A stretch of DNA of 53,313 nucleotides from Pseudobdellovibrionaceae bacterium (GTDB lineage Bacteria; Bdellovibrionota; Bdellovibrionia; Bdellovibrionales; UBA1609): positions 1 through 53,313 of the forward strand of contig JANXMF010000142.1 in the NCBI GenBank assembly GCA_025354795.1, written 5' to 3'. The notes beneath the pieces are model-generated. The model saw nothing but the letters and a program-made list of their open reading frames with translations, searched no databases and was not told the DNA's origin. Shown in pieces: positions 16,990-26,276 of this stretch. The position numbers and the translations under genes are program-made. The stretch's first letter is position 1, and each line of letters opens with the position of its first letter.

Positions 16990-18594
16990 CTAGAAACTAA
17001 ACTCTAAAATGAAATTAAGATAGTGGCCCTCAATAGCAATAGAATTGATTCCCCCAGTTTTATCGTAAGATTTGGGATCCATCTGTTTAGGTATAGATTT
17101 ATAGTTGGCTTGATCGAGACGATAGGCGTACCCGGCGTAACCCATCCAAGCTGGCGCCAGACGGTAACTGCCGAGGAGCCCGTACTGATAAGAAAGTGCC
17201 GGAGCGACGGCTTGACCGTTGACTGAGTGGCCCGTCATCACCTCATAGGCTCGGGCATTGACTTGCACGCCAAAACGTTGGTTAAAGGGAACCCAATAAG
17301 TAAAACCCAAGTGCGGACCGATGCTGCTCATTTTGCCGACACTGGTGAACGTGGCGCCTGAGCCTTCGATCGCAGGTAATTCTTTAGAAAAAATTCCGGC
17401 GCCGAGCAGAATCAGGCCCGATTGCCCCAGCTCCAGTTTGTGCGTCAAGTGAGCCTCGATGGAAGCGAATTTTGGATTTTGCCCCGAGATAATAAATCCG
17501 CTCTGGTCCACGATGGCAAAGCCTCCCCACTCGGATTCTGGATTGTGATAGCCGATGCCGATGCGCCCAGTCCCACCGCGGGCTTTAAAAGTGGAGACGG
17601 CATTGGCCTCGCGGTTAATGGCTTGATATTGGATCTCAGTGACTAAGTAACTGGCGATAGCGTAAAAATTGGTCGGCTTGGTGATTGAATCGCGTAGCAT
17701 TTCGCGGTTGAGAGCGGCAGGGTCGCGAAAACCGCCGCGGGTTTCTACGTCCAGCTGCACAGTGCGGGAGGGTTGGCGTCTTTCGCCCACCGCTTGCACT
17801 TTCAAGCGGTAGAGGCCCGATGGGCGTTCGCTCTTGAATTTAATGGTGTTGCTTGAGTAACCTTCCTTGTGCTCGATCAAAAACCATTTTTTCTTTACTG
17901 GATTGTAGTACTTCACTTCGTAATTATAGGTTTTGGCATTCTCGCTGGCGGACCAATGCAGTTCTTCAACATATCTATTGAGGGGTTTTTCAATTTCGGG
18001 TTTTGTCACCGGCGGCCCGATCACCTGCACCCCCGAGGCCGTGGCATTGACTTCGCCCGGTTGGCCATTGGCTTCGATCGCGGTGACATTCCAGCTGAAG
18101 CTTTGCGCCACCGGAACGTCGACTTGCCATTTCGCCTCCCTGACTTCGTTGTCCGCATGCCAATCAGTGGTGGTGGATTTGATTTCTACTTTGTAGTGAG
18201 CGGCGCCTGGAACTGGCTCCCATGCCAACTGCAGAGAGTGCGTGCTCCCGGATTTCTCAGTGATCACGGCTTCCGGTTTGGGCTCGGTCATCACTACTGA
18301 AGGTAGTTTGACTTGAAGTTCTGAAGGCGGCGACCAGTCGCCAGGTGCTCCGCGCTCGTCAAAGCTACGGAGTTGCATTTTGTAGAGACCGGGTCTAACT
18401 GTTGCCGACCAGGTGGGAGCCTGAAGCTTCACGCGCAATGGCTTGGCGTTTTTCTCGTCTTTGCGCACGATCTGTAATTCGTAGAGGGTGGCGTCGGGCA
18501 CTGCCTCCCACTCGATTTCGACGTTGCGGCGAGTGGCCGAGTCGGCAACGGCCCGCGTCTGGCCCAGGCAGGCACTGAAGAGCAAAACCCACAA
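16990..18594 (-). CDS. envelope protein with fibronectin-III-like repeats and C-terminal barrel-like domain
   Basis: The product is about 534 residues. The N-terminus is a signal peptide (WVLLFSACLGQTRAVA). Three Fn3-like repeats follow with the recurring pattern W-E-V-P-x-A-x-x-Y-x-L/V-x-I (EWEAVPDATLYELQIV, AWEPVPGAAHYKVEIK, HWSASENAKTYNYEVK). The last 230 residues alternate in a way typical of an outer-membrane beta-barrel and end in FILEFSF with a terminal Phe. The start is unclear: no ATG is available after the upstream stop, so TTG at 18594 is the likely one. It lies 23 bases after the larger FecR/Fn3 gene and is surely in the same operon. Confidence 0.75.
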   Translation of the reverse strand: MWVLLFSACLGQTRAVADSATRRNVEIEWEAVPDATLYELQIVRKDEKNAKPLRVKLQAPTWSATVRPGLYKMQLRSFDERGAPGDWSPPSELQVKLPSVVMTEPKPEAVITEKSGSTHSLQLAWEPVPGAAHYKVEIKSTTTDWHADNEVREAKWQVDVPVAQSFSWNVTAIEANGQPGEVNATASGVQVIGPPVTKPEIEKPLNRYVEELHWSASENAKTYNYEVKYYNPVKKKWFLIEHKEGYSSNTIKFKSERPSGLYRLKVQAVGERRQPSRTVQLDVETRGGFRDPAALNREMLRDSITKPTNFYAIASYLVTEIQYQAINREANAVSTFKARGGTGRIGIGYHNPESEWGGFAIVDQSGFIISGQNPKFASIEAHLTHKLELGQSGLILLGAGIFSKELPAIEGSGATFTSVGKMSSIGPHLGFTYWVPFNQRFGVQVNARAYEVMTGHSVNGQAVAPALSYQYGLLGSYRLAPAWMGYAGYAYRLDQANYKSIPKQMDPKSYDKTGGINSIAIEGHYLNFILEFSF

Positions 18595-18617
18595 TAAGAA
18601 AAAGCGTAGGTCGACGA

Positions 18618-20753
18618 TTATTTCACCTTCATCGCTTTAATTTTTGGCGCCCGGATGTCACTCGAGTTGGGCACGCTGACTTTACGTTTGTCGCCGTTGA
18701 GGCCGGGTCGTTTCAGCCCATCCACCGATTTAAGATGGACATGGTATTCGCCGGGCTTCAGGCGGCTGAGCGAAGCGGTGGTGCGCGAAATTTCCTTTTG
18801 CTCAATCACGGCGCCATCAGGGGATTCTAGAATCATCAAGTAGCGCTCGGCACCTTCCACTTGTTGCCAAGCAAAGGTGAGGTTGCCTTTGCTATCCGAC
18901 TTCAGCACTTCCGGAGTGTCGGCGGCCCAGCGCGGGGCGGGCAGCAGCGGTCGGCGTTTTACCGTGAAAGTCTTAGGTTCGCTGCGCGCGACCAGAAGGT
19001 CGCGGTTGTTCAGGGCCTCGACCACGGCAATGAACGCGCCTTCACTCGGCACTGCGATATCAAACAATGTTTGTTTCGTCATTTGCCACTTTCCGGTTTC
19101 GCCTTCCTCTTGAGCCGGGCTGACTTTGAAACGGTATTTGAGCTCGTTGCCGACCGGAGCTTTCCAGCGCGCGCTGAGCGAGGGCGCCGGGGTGGAGAAT
19201 TCGTATTCCACGGTGGGCTCGACGTTGACCCATTCCAAGTGCGCCAAATCCTCAATAGTAAATGAAAAAAGTTTAGAAACTTTACTGCGTTCGCTGTCCT
19301 CTTCGTAGCTTGCGACCTGCCAGCGGTACTCACCGGGTGTCAGATCTGTGACTTTGGCGGCTGCGAGATCGGTGTCTTGATCGTAAATCTTTTTCCATGC
19401 GTCCTTGTTTTTCATTTCAACCAGTACGTGCAATCGCTCAACGTCCTTAGGCTTTTGCCATTTAAGAGTGAGATTATTTTTTTGCACTTCGGGCAATGTC
19501 AGGCGATGTTGGTGGGGAGGCCATAGCAGCGTCGGCGGCTTGAGTTCGCGTTGGGCGACCACGCTGAATTTTCCAGGCGCGCTGGAAAGAGGCTCGTTTT
19601 TTTCTTTGTGCTTTAGAAATCCGGTGACGCGCCAGTAGTGCGTCCCCTCGCTGATCTTTTTGCGAAAGTTCGTGGCTTCGCCAGTGAGATTCTCGCGCAC
19701 GTCTGCGTTTTTAAAACTGGGATCGCTGGCCATTTCAAAAACCTGCGACACAAATTTATGCCGGCTGAGCCACTTGAATGTAACCTGCGATCCAGTGTCG
19801 ATTTTTAACACGGAAGCCTCTTGGCGCGGTTCGACCAGCGTCGGCGGCGACTTGGGTCCAACCGTAAACGGAATCACAGAAGAAGCCAGCGCTGGCAGTT
19901 TGCTGTCGGGGGCCGTGGGGGTAGCGGTTAGTCGCAGGAACCAGCGGCCGGGCTTGGCTTTGAAGGCGACCTGCCCCACTTCGCCGGGGGCGGAAGCGGC
20001 TCCCTGCTTGGTGAGCGCGCCGCGAGTTTCGCCGAATTCGGTGGTGATCGTGTATCCGGGTGCTAAGGGTTTCCAAGTCAGGTTTAATTTTTCGCTTTTC
20101 GCCAAATTCAGGTAAACGGACTCGCCCGCGAGGGGGCGAAATACCTGGATATGATCGGTGGCCAAAGTAACGCCCTGATCGGAGAGCTCGGCGGAGTGGG
20201 TAGTGTCGAGCGCGGTTTTCTTATTGCCTTGTTTGAGCGTGGCTTCGCCGCGGTGGACTTCCAGATCCACTCGGCCATTTTTGTTCTTTGATAAACTCAA
20301 ATCCGCAGAATTCACCTTGATTTCGCCGCTTCCCGATTTCAGGGTCAGTTCCTGAGCGCCGGCATCGCCTTTACCGCTCGCTTGCACGAACAAGTTCCCT
20401 TGCAGGAAATCGAGGATCAGGCCCTTGTCGTTTTCCTCAAGCACCACCAGCGAATCGGGATCGAGGTGCACTAGCGTTCCAGTTTTCAAAAACAGCAGTT
20501 GCGCTTCCGCATTAGGGGCGGTGCGGATGGCTTCGCCGGTGAACAATTCATCGTTCTTGTTGACGCTTTCCCAAATCACGCGTTGCAAAGGTTTGCGCTG
20601 CACTTCGTTGGTGGACTGGCTCAGCTGCGCCAAGGGTTTGCGTGTGCCGTGGGCCCTGTCGTCTTTGCCAAGCTTAAACCACACCACCGTGCCGCAAAAG
20701 CCGCCGACCGAGATCACCGTGGCTATGAAAAAGCGCCAAAAATTCCGTTTCAT
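18618..20753 (-). CDS. FecR-domain protein with multiple Fn3-like repeats
   Basis: This 711-residue protein has a single N-terminal membrane segment (FFIATVISVGGFCGTVVWF). A FecR-like domain (about 50-150, NDELFTGEAIRTAPNAEAQL and LVHLDPDSLVVLEE) follows. Roughly five Fn3-like beta-sandwich repeats then carry W-x-x-x-x-x-x-x-Y-x-x-x-V signatures (HYWRVTGF, EYRWQVASYE). It should stand in the periplasm, anchored in the inner membrane. I start at MKRNFWRFF, after GGGGTGCAAG, not at the track start 25 codons upstream. The adjacent downstream gene has matching Fn3 repeats plus a barrel-like end, so the two may form an envelope-spanning pair. The specific role is unknown. Confidence 0.8.
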   Translation of the reverse strand: MKRNFWRFFIATVISVGGFCGTVVWFKLGKDDRAHGTRKPLAQLSQSTNEVQRKPLQRVIWESVNKNDELFTGEAIRTAPNAEAQLLFLKTGTLVHLDPDSLVVLEENDKGLILDFLQGNLFVQASGKGDAGAQELTLKSGSGEIKVNSADLSLSKNKNGRVDLEVHRGEATLKQGNKKTALDTTHSAELSDQGVTLATDHIQVFRPLAGESVYLNLAKSEKLNLTWKPLAPGYTITTEFGETRGALTKQGAASAPGEVGQVAFKAKPGRWFLRLTATPTAPDSKLPALASSVIPFTVGPKSPPTLVEPRQEASVLKIDTGSQVTFKWLSRHKFVSQVFEMASDPSFKNADVRENLTGEATNFRKKISEGTHYWRVTGFLKHKEKNEPLSSAPGKFSVVAQRELKPPTLLWPPHQHRLTLPEVQKNNLTLKWQKPKDVERLHVLVEMKNKDAWKKIYDQDTDLAAAKVTDLTPGEYRWQVASYEEDSERSKVSKLFSFTIEDLAHLEWVNVEPTVEYEFSTPAPSLSARWKAPVGNELKYRFKVSPAQEEGETGKWQMTKQTLFDIAVPSEGAFIAVVEALNNRDLLVARSEPKTFTVKRRPLLPAPRWAADTPEVLKSDSKGNLTFAWQQVEGAERYLMILESPDGAVIEQKEISRTTASLSRLKPGEYHVHLKSVDGLKRPGLNGDKRKVSVPNSSDIRAPKIKAMKVK

Positions 20754-20854
20754 CTTGCACCCCAACTCTGTGTTATTTTTCGGATTAAGTAGATATAGGC
20801 GAGAGCCTCGTGGCGCAGACTTGGCCAAAAGCCCTTCACTTTTTGGCGTGAAAA

Positions 20855-21211
20855 ATGCTAGATCTAAGTATGAAAAAGAATGACGAGACGGCGAGTGTTG
20901 AAGAATTGAAATCTTGGGTCGAGGAATTTTGTGGCGTGCGCGGGTGGACCCCTTTTCATGACCCCAAAGACTTGGCCAGTGGCTTGGTCACGGAGGCTAG
21001 TGAGCTGCTCGAAGTGTTTCGCTTTGTGCCAGAGCGGGAATTGGCGGCACTGGTCGAAAGTCCGAAGGCGCGGGCGGCCATAGCCGATGAGTTAGCCGAT
21101 AGCTTGTATTTTATTTTGCGTTTTGCTCAGTTATATAAATTTGATTTAGTTACGTGTTTGCGCGAGAAATTGGTTAAGAACGAAGTGAAGTACCCGGTGA
21201 ATAGAGATTAG
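20855..21211 (+). CDS. MazG-like nucleotide pyrophosphohydrolase
   Basis: This 118-residue all-alpha NTP pyrophosphatase resembles RS21-C6/dCTPase proteins. The Mg-binding pattern is LVTEASELLEVF (ExxE type) followed by IADELADSLYFILRFA (ExxD). EVKYP at the C-terminus is also typical. It probably hydrolyses non-canonical or excess dNTPs to monophosphates. Two starts are possible, ATG at 20855 or at 20870 (MKKNDETASV); neither has a strong binding site. It converges with gloB, overlapping it by four bases at the 3' end. Confidence 0.85.
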   Translation: MLDLSMKKNDETASVEELKSWVEEFCGVRGWTPFHDPKDLASGLVTEASELLEVFRFVPERELAALVESPKARAAIADELADSLYFILRFAQLYKFDLVTCLREKLVKNEVKYPVNRD

Positions 21212-21918
21212 TACTTGTCACGCCGTTCGCGCCAGGCGCGAAACTCGGCTACGGTCTTGGCCTGCAGGAAAGGGCTGAGTTCGAGTTCGGTGCGGAGATT
21301 TCCGGGAGTTGTGACCGGCTTGCTCTCACACGCTTCTCGATAGCGCGCCAAAGCCGGGCTCTCTACACCTGAGTCGGTTAAAAACTGCAGATTACGCAGT
21401 GTGTACTCGTGGCCAAAGTAGAGCTGGGTATTCGGCGGTAGCTTGGCGATTTTCTGTAGCGAAACGAACATTTGTTCAAAGGTACCTTCAAACAGTCGCC
21501 CACAGCCGCAGGAAAAGAGCGTATCGCCCGCGAACAGCGCGGCCTGCTGGGGCAGGTAATAGGCAATCTGACCGAGTGTGTGTCCAGGTAAATCAAAAAT
21601 GTATAATTCCTCGTCCAAAATTTCATAAGAAGCACCTTCGCCGACGACCTGAGAGGCGTGCGGAATGCGCGCGTGATCCAAACGCGAGGTCCACACCGGA
21701 ACGTCGAATTGGTCGACCAACTCCGGCACCCCAGCGACGTGATCATGGTGGTGGTGGGTGCACAAAATCGCGCCAAGACGCAAATTCTCACTGCGCAAAA
21801 ACTGGCGCACCGGTTCTGCCGAACCCGGATCGACGATGGCGCAACGGCCATCGGCATGAATCAAAGCGTAGATGTAATTGTCGCGCAGAGCGGGAATGGC
21901 GGCAATTCGCAAACTCAT
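21208..21918 (-). CDS. gloB: hydroxyacylglutathione hydrolase (glyoxalase II)
   Basis: This 236-residue metallo-beta-lactamase-fold thiolesterase splits S-lactoylglutathione in methylglyoxal detoxification. The binuclear metal site is seen as THHHHDHVAG, with further ligands in LPGHTLGQ, FAGDTLFSCGCGRLFEG and FGHEYTLRNL. The C-terminal ARYREACESKPVTTPGNL helix is the glutathione-binding domain typical of GloB, which separates it from generic relatives. Its start overlaps the pdxJ stop by four bases (ATGA), so the two are translationally coupled. Confidence 0.93.
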   Translation of the reverse strand: MSLRIAAIPALRDNYIYALIHADGRCAIVDPGSAEPVRQFLRSENLRLGAILCTHHHHDHVAGVPELVDQFDVPVWTSRLDHARIPHASQVVGEGASYEILDEELYIFDLPGHTLGQIAYYLPQQAALFAGDTLFSCGCGRLFEGTFEQMFVSLQKIAKLPPNTQLYFGHEYTLRNLQFLTDSGVESPALARYREACESKPVTTPGNLRTELELSPFLQAKTVAEFRAWRERRDKY

Positions 21919-22670
21919 AAGGTTTGCAAAATACGCAAGTAGTTGCGCACCGTGGTTTCCAGACCCTGCTCAAGCGCCTCACAGATTAGAGCGTGGCCAA
22001 TCGAGACCTCGGCCAACTGCGGAAGCTTGCGCACGAAATGACCTAGGTTTTGCTGATTGAGGTCGTGACCGGCGTTGACTCCGATGCCCAGTTCCTCGGC
22101 TATTTTAGCGACGCGCTGGTATTTGGCGGTGAAGAGTTCACGATCGGCGAGATGAAAATGATCGGAGTACGCTTCGGTGTAGAGCTCAATCCGATGTGGA
22201 CGTAAGCGTGCCAAAGCTTGTTCTTGGGCCGCATCAAAAGTGGCAGGATCGATAAATAATGAAATGCGGGATTCACTCGGGCGCAAAGCCTCAAAAACTT
22301 GGCGCAGAGTTTTCTCCGCCCGCACCAAATCCCAGCCGGCATCCGAGGTCAAGCTCTCGGGCGGATCGGGGACCAAAGTGCATTGGTCGGGCCGCAAATG
22401 ATTCATGCGTTGAACGAAATCGTCGGAAGGATATCCCTCAACATTGAATTCCAACGGATGGGCCGCTGAGGTCCACCGCACCACCAGCTGGTGCAACAGA
22501 GTCACGTCGGGCCAGCGAATATGGCGGCCATCGGGGCGCGGATGGACGGTGATCCCATTCGCACCATAGGTAATGATTTTTTCCGCGAGCAATCCGACAT
22601 CGGGCAGGTTTTTTGCACGTGAATTACGCAGTGTCGCGAGCTTGTTCACATTGACGCTTAAGTGAGTCAT
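21915..22670 (-). CDS. pdxJ: pyridoxine 5'-phosphate synthase
   Basis: PdxJ joins 1-deoxyxylulose 5-phosphate and 3-amino-2-oxopropyl phosphate to form PNP in the DXP-dependent vitamin B6 pathway. It has 251 residues and TIM-barrel motifs: LSVNVNKLATLRNSR at the start, GANGITVHPRPDGRHI, FNVEGYPS, CTLVPDPPESLTSD and GVNAGHDLN. The start MTHLSVNVNKL is set by the family and lies 38 codons inside the track ORF. The gene is divergent from the SixA-like gene, with start codons only about 35 bases apart, so the promoters overlap. Confidence 0.94.
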   Translation of the reverse strand: MTHLSVNVNKLATLRNSRAKNLPDVGLLAEKIITYGANGITVHPRPDGRHIRWPDVTLLHQLVVRWTSAAHPLEFNVEGYPSDDFVQRMNHLRPDQCTLVPDPPESLTSDAGWDLVRAEKTLRQVFEALRPSESRISLFIDPATFDAAQEQALARLRPHRIELYTEAYSDHFHLADRELFTAKYQRVAKIAEELGIGVNAGHDLNQQNLGHFVRKLPQLAEVSIGHALICEALEQGLETTVRNYLRILQTL

Positions 22671-22704
22671 GGGCCATGCTCTATCATGGAGCGAGGAAAA
22701 AAGC

Positions 22705-23205
22705 ATGCTACAAACCTTAGTTTTGATTCGACACGCCCACCGCGACACCAGTAGACGCGAGCAGGACAATGGTTTGGACGACAAGGGCCGCGATCAAGCG
22801 AAAGCGCTCAAGCGTTTCTTCAATGAGCGTTTCAGCAGCGACGACTTTAAGAAAGGCCTGTGGTTGGTGTCGAGTCCCAAATTTCGCTGTCAGGAGACGC
22901 TCTCACCCATCGCCAGGGACCTCGGTCGCACCGTGGATTCCCACCCGGATCTTAACGAACGCAGTGGCCGTGAAGATGAAAAGACGCTCAGCGCCCGGGT
23001 AAAGCGCTTTTTGGACGAGTGGCGGGAGTCAAAAATGTCCCTTACGCTCCTCTGCAGTCACGGAGACTGGCTTCCGATTGCCATTTCACATCTGCTCGGT
23101 TTGGCCGATGAGCCGCGCAAAGGCTGTTGGCTCGAACTGGATCGTCAGGACGATCGCTACCAACTGAAATGGTATATCCCAAGCTTTAAACCACTTTTTA
23201 AGTAG
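22705..23205 (+). CDS. SixA-like histidine phosphatase family protein
   Basis: This 166-residue protein has a phosphoglycerate-mutase-like fold with the catalytic RHAH motif at the start (LVLIRHAHRDTSR). A second region is LWLVSSPKFRCQET and the late His is in LLCSHGDWLPI. Its size fits SixA, which removes phosphate from the His of signalling proteins, but other small-molecule phosphatases look the same. The start MLQTLVLIR follows GAGGA; the track start is upstream inside the divergent promoter. The phoU-phoB-phoR operon follows about 160 bases later. Confidence 0.8.
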   Translation: MLQTLVLIRHAHRDTSRREQDNGLDDKGRDQAKALKRFFNERFSSDDFKKGLWLVSSPKFRCQETLSPIARDLGRTVDSHPDLNERSGREDEKTLSARVKRFLDEWRESKMSLTLLCSHGDWLPIAISHLLGLADEPRKGCWLELDRQDDRYQLKWYIPSFKPLFK

Positions 23206-23362
23206 GTGAAGTCTAACCAAAACCTGACGCCCGCAAAAGTTGCTTTCAGGGCTCGCCCTTGCTACAAGTCTCGCTATGACAAAATCGTCATCGGACGACA
23301 AAAATGATTTTAATTTCTCGTCTACTACCCCTTACAATATTGGCAGGTCGGGGGGAAACGAA

Positions 23363-24037
23363 ATGGTTCATCATATAGATTCGGAATTGCAGGGTTTGAA
23401 AGATTTGGCATTGCAGATGGGCGGTTCGGTGGAGATGGCTCTTGAAAAGATTTGCACCACCATTTTGACCGGCGATCTCAAGGCTTGTGAGGATGTGCTC
23501 AAGCATGAACAGCGCATCAATCAGCTGCAAATTATGATCGATGAAGCCTGTGTGAGTGTATTGGCGAAGCAAGCTCCGGTGGCCAAGGATTTACGGCTGG
23601 TGATCGCGATCACTAAGATTAATACCGATCTTGAGCGCATGGGAGATCAATCCGTCAACATCGCTCACAGCGCACGGGATTTGTTTACCGAATGGCCCAA
23701 AGTGGTGTTGCCGCCTGAAATCACCCAAATGATCGATGAAGTTCGGGTCATGGTGCGTTCGGTACTCGACGCTTTTGCCCGCCGTGATGTGCAGTTGTCG
23801 CATCAGGTTTTAGAACAAGACGACACGGTGGACGCGCTTAAAGATGGCTTGATTGATCGTATGACCGAACAAATGAAGCAAAATCCTAAACAAATTGAAA
23901 CGGGCCTGGCCTTTATTATGATCGCCAAGAATCTCGAACGTATGGCGGATCATGCCACCAACATCGCCGAAGAGGTTATTTATCTTGCAACAGGAAATGA
24001 TATCCGCCATGGACATTCCGCCTCAGCTAGCTCCTAA
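23363..24037 (+). CDS. phoU: phosphate signalling regulator PhoU
   Basis: This 224-residue protein is made of two three-helix PhoU repeats, each with the E/D-x-x-x-D metal-binding pattern (TDLERMGDQSVNIAHSAR and NLERMADHATNIAEEVIYL). PhoU dampens the PhoR/PhoB phosphate response and controls Pst transport. I start at MVHHIDSELQGL after GGGGGAAACGAA; the track extension upstream has no family support. The end overlaps the phoB start region by about 29 bases. No pst transporter genes are in this window, so phoU is grouped with the two-component genes only. Confidence 0.93.
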   Translation: MVHHIDSELQGLKDLALQMGGSVEMALEKICTTILTGDLKACEDVLKHEQRINQLQIMIDEACVSVLAKQAPVAKDLRLVIAITKINTDLERMGDQSVNIAHSARDLFTEWPKVVLPPEITQMIDEVRVMVRSVLDAFARRDVQLSHQVLEQDDTVDALKDGLIDRMTEQMKQNPKQIETGLAFIMIAKNLERMADHATNIAEEVIYLATGNDIRHGHSASASS

Positions 24038-24764
24038 CCGCTCGGGGGAAGCAGCCAAGCGTGTGCTGGTCGCTGAGGACGAGGATCAGATTCGTCACCT
24101 GATCGTGTTGCATTTGCGCCGCGAAAATTTCGTGGTTGACGAAGCCGCCGATGGCGAGGAGGCGCGGCAGTTGCTCCTTGCCAACAAATACAATTTAGCA
24201 ATTTTGGATTGGATGCTCCCTTCCCTTAGCGGTTTTGAGCTTACCCGATGGGCCAATCGCTCGGGAAATTTTCGCCATATGCCGATTTTGTTTGTGACGG
24301 CCAAAACTGAACCTGAGTCTATCGCGCTTGGTTTGGATGCGGGAGCAGACGACTATCTGCCCAAGCCCTTTGACACGCTGGTGCTTATGGCGCGGGTGAA
24401 GGCGCTTCTTCGCCGCCAAGAATGGCTTAGCAAAGCCACCGAAGCAGGTGTGCCCACGGATCCAAATCTCAGCGTCGGTCCTTTGACGCTCAATTCGGAA
24501 ACGTACGCGGTGACCTTGGCGGGCAGCCCGCTAGAGCTGACCCGTTCCGAATTCCGCCTGCTCGAGTCTCTCATCATGAACCAGGGCAAAGTTTGCTCGC
24601 GTGAGTCCTTGATCGAACAAATTCAAGGCGAAGGCGTCAATGTCGTTGGTCGCACCGTGGATACCCATGTATTTGGTCTACGCAAAAAGTTGGCTGAATT
24701 CGCCGATGTCATCGAAACAATCCGTGGCGTGGGATACCGAGTTCGTTACCTTCCGAGCAAATGA
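24009..24764 (+). CDS. phoB: phosphate-type response regulator (OmpR/PhoB family)
   Basis: This response regulator of 251 residues has a receiver domain with acidic pocket VAEDEDQIR, phospho-acceptor Asp in LAILDWMLP, Thr in FVTAKTE and the conserved Lys in DYLPKPFD. A C-terminal winged-helix DNA-binding domain follows (ELTRSEFRLLESLIMNQGKV, then VVGRTVDTHVFGLRKKL and the final RGVGYRV). MDIPPQLAP at 24009 is the likely start, since AGGAAA lies about 12 bases before it. Placement between phoU and a HAMP/PAS kinase gives the PhoB assignment; by sequence alone it could be called PhoP as well. The phoR start overlaps its stop. Confidence 0.9.
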   Translation: MDIPPQLAPNRSGEAAKRVLVAEDEDQIRHLIVLHLRRENFVVDEAADGEEARQLLLANKYNLAILDWMLPSLSGFELTRWANRSGNFRHMPILFVTAKTEPESIALGLDAGADDYLPKPFDTLVLMARVKALLRRQEWLSKATEAGVPTDPNLSVGPLTLNSETYAVTLAGSPLELTRSEFRLLESLIMNQGKVCSRESLIEQIQGEGVNVVGRTVDTHVFGLRKKLAEFADVIETIRGVGYRVRYLPSK

Positions 24765-26209
24765 AGAGTTCGTCGTTTTTCCCGGCGCGCTTGTTCCGGT
24801 GGTTCCTATTCCAACAGATTCTCTTCTCAGCGCTAATCTTTTTAGTGGCGAGCGGTGTCCTGTGGGCGCTCGTCGAGCGTTCGGGTTGGTCGGCAGAGGC
24901 CCTATACGCCGGGCGTTTGATCATTCTCTGCAGCTTTTTGAGCGCATTCGTTGCCGTGACTTTGGTGTCGGTCTTAGTGGCCCGACGGCTTTTGGTGCCG
25001 CTCGGCCGGTTGATCGACAAAACCCGCAAACTGCGGGAGTTTCCCTTCGAAAGTGACGAAGTCTCAGCGGAAGAGTTGACCTTTGACGAACCGGGCGAAT
25101 GGTTCGATCTTGAGCGGGCGTTAAACCGACTCGGCCGCGACCTGCGCCAAAAGACGATCCGCCTCTCGCGTGAAAAGACCGAGCTGCGCACGATTATGTC
25201 TGCGGTCAGTGAGGCCGTTTTGGCCATCGCCAAAGATAAACGCGTGTTGTTTTATAATCCTCAGTTTGCCTATCTGTTCAACGTTCAGGTCCCCAATCGC
25301 GAAGCGCGCATCAGTGAAATCTTGCGCTCCCCCGATGTGCTGGATGCTTACAGCGAAGCGCTCAAAACCGGTTTGACCACGCGTCGTGAGGTCGAAGTCA
25401 TGGTTAGCTCGGAACGGATCGCCCGGCACTTTCAGTTGTCGGTGGCGCCGCTAAAGAAAAAACACAATCAAGCCATTTACGGGGTGGTTGGCATCCTCCA
25501 CGATATCACCCAGCTCAAACAGGCCGACCGCATCCGTATCGAGTTCGTGGCCAATGTCTCTCACGAGCTGCGCACGCCACTCACGACCATCAATGGCTAT
25601 TTGCAAACCCTAGTGAGCGATGTCGAAAGCGGCCGGCTAGAGCAGGCCCGGGACTTTTTAAAAATCGTCACTCAAAACGTCACTCGCCTAAAGAGTTTAG
25701 TGGATGATCTGCTCGATCTCTCCGCGCTTGAATCCGGCACCGAACTGAAAGTGGAATCTGTGAGTGTGCGCGAAATCACCGAGGCCGTGCTTCGCCAAAT
25801 CGATCCCCAAAATCACAAAGTCCATATCTTTTACGATTTCGAAAATATTTGGGCGGATTCCTCCCGCCTCGAGCAAGTGCTGCGTAACCTTATGGAAAAT
25901 GCCGTGCGCTACGTGCCCACCGGTAAGAACATTGAGATCCGCTGGAGCAAATTCTCCCCCAAAAGTTGTGAACTGCACGTCAAAGATGACGGACCGGGCA
26001 TCGCCTACGAGCATCAAGGTCGCCTGTTCGAACGCTTCTACCGTGTTGACGAAAGCCGCTCGCGCGCCGAGGGCGGCACGGGGATTGGCTTATCGCTGGT
26101 TAAGCATATCGTGCAGGGCCATGGCGGCCACGTTTACGTCAAAAGCCAGGTGGGCCGCGGCGCCGAGTTTGTGTGCGAGTTCCCCAACCAAGAGCAACCT
26201 CCGGTATAA
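24761..26209 (+). CDS. phoR: phosphate-type sensor histidine kinase
   Basis: This kinase has 482 residues, two N-terminal membrane segments (about 13-37 and 48-71), a HAMP linker and a PAS domain (ILHDITQLKQ marks its end). The kinase core has the phospho-His in FVANVSHELRTPL, the N box in LRNLMENAVRYV and G boxes DDGPGIAYEH and GGTGIGLSLV. ATG overlaps the phoB stop (ATGA), so the proteins are co-translated. It should autophosphorylate and phosphorylate PhoB when phosphate is low; the short periplasmic loop fits PhoR, which senses through the Pst/PhoU system. Confidence 0.92.
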   Translation: MKSSSFFPARLFRWFLFQQILFSALIFLVASGVLWALVERSGWSAEALYAGRLIILCSFLSAFVAVTLVSVLVARRLLVPLGRLIDKTRKLREFPFESDEVSAEELTFDEPGEWFDLERALNRLGRDLRQKTIRLSREKTELRTIMSAVSEAVLAIAKDKRVLFYNPQFAYLFNVQVPNREARISEILRSPDVLDAYSEALKTGLTTRREVEVMVSSERIARHFQLSVAPLKKKHNQAIYGVVGILHDITQLKQADRIRIEFVANVSHELRTPLTTINGYLQTLVSDVESGRLEQARDFLKIVTQNVTRLKSLVDDLLDLSALESGTELKVESVSVREITEAVLRQIDPQNHKVHIFYDFENIWADSSRLEQVLRNLMENAVRYVPTGKNIEIRWSKFSPKSCELHVKDDGPGIAYEHQGRLFERFYRVDESRSRAEGGTGIGLSLVKHIVQGHGGHVYVKSQVGRGAEFVCEFPNQEQPPV

Positions 26210-26276
26210 CATTCTCTTTGTCCGGTCATCGTCATCGAGTATCCTAAAAGGGGACGCAAGAGGAGGTTGAATCAAA

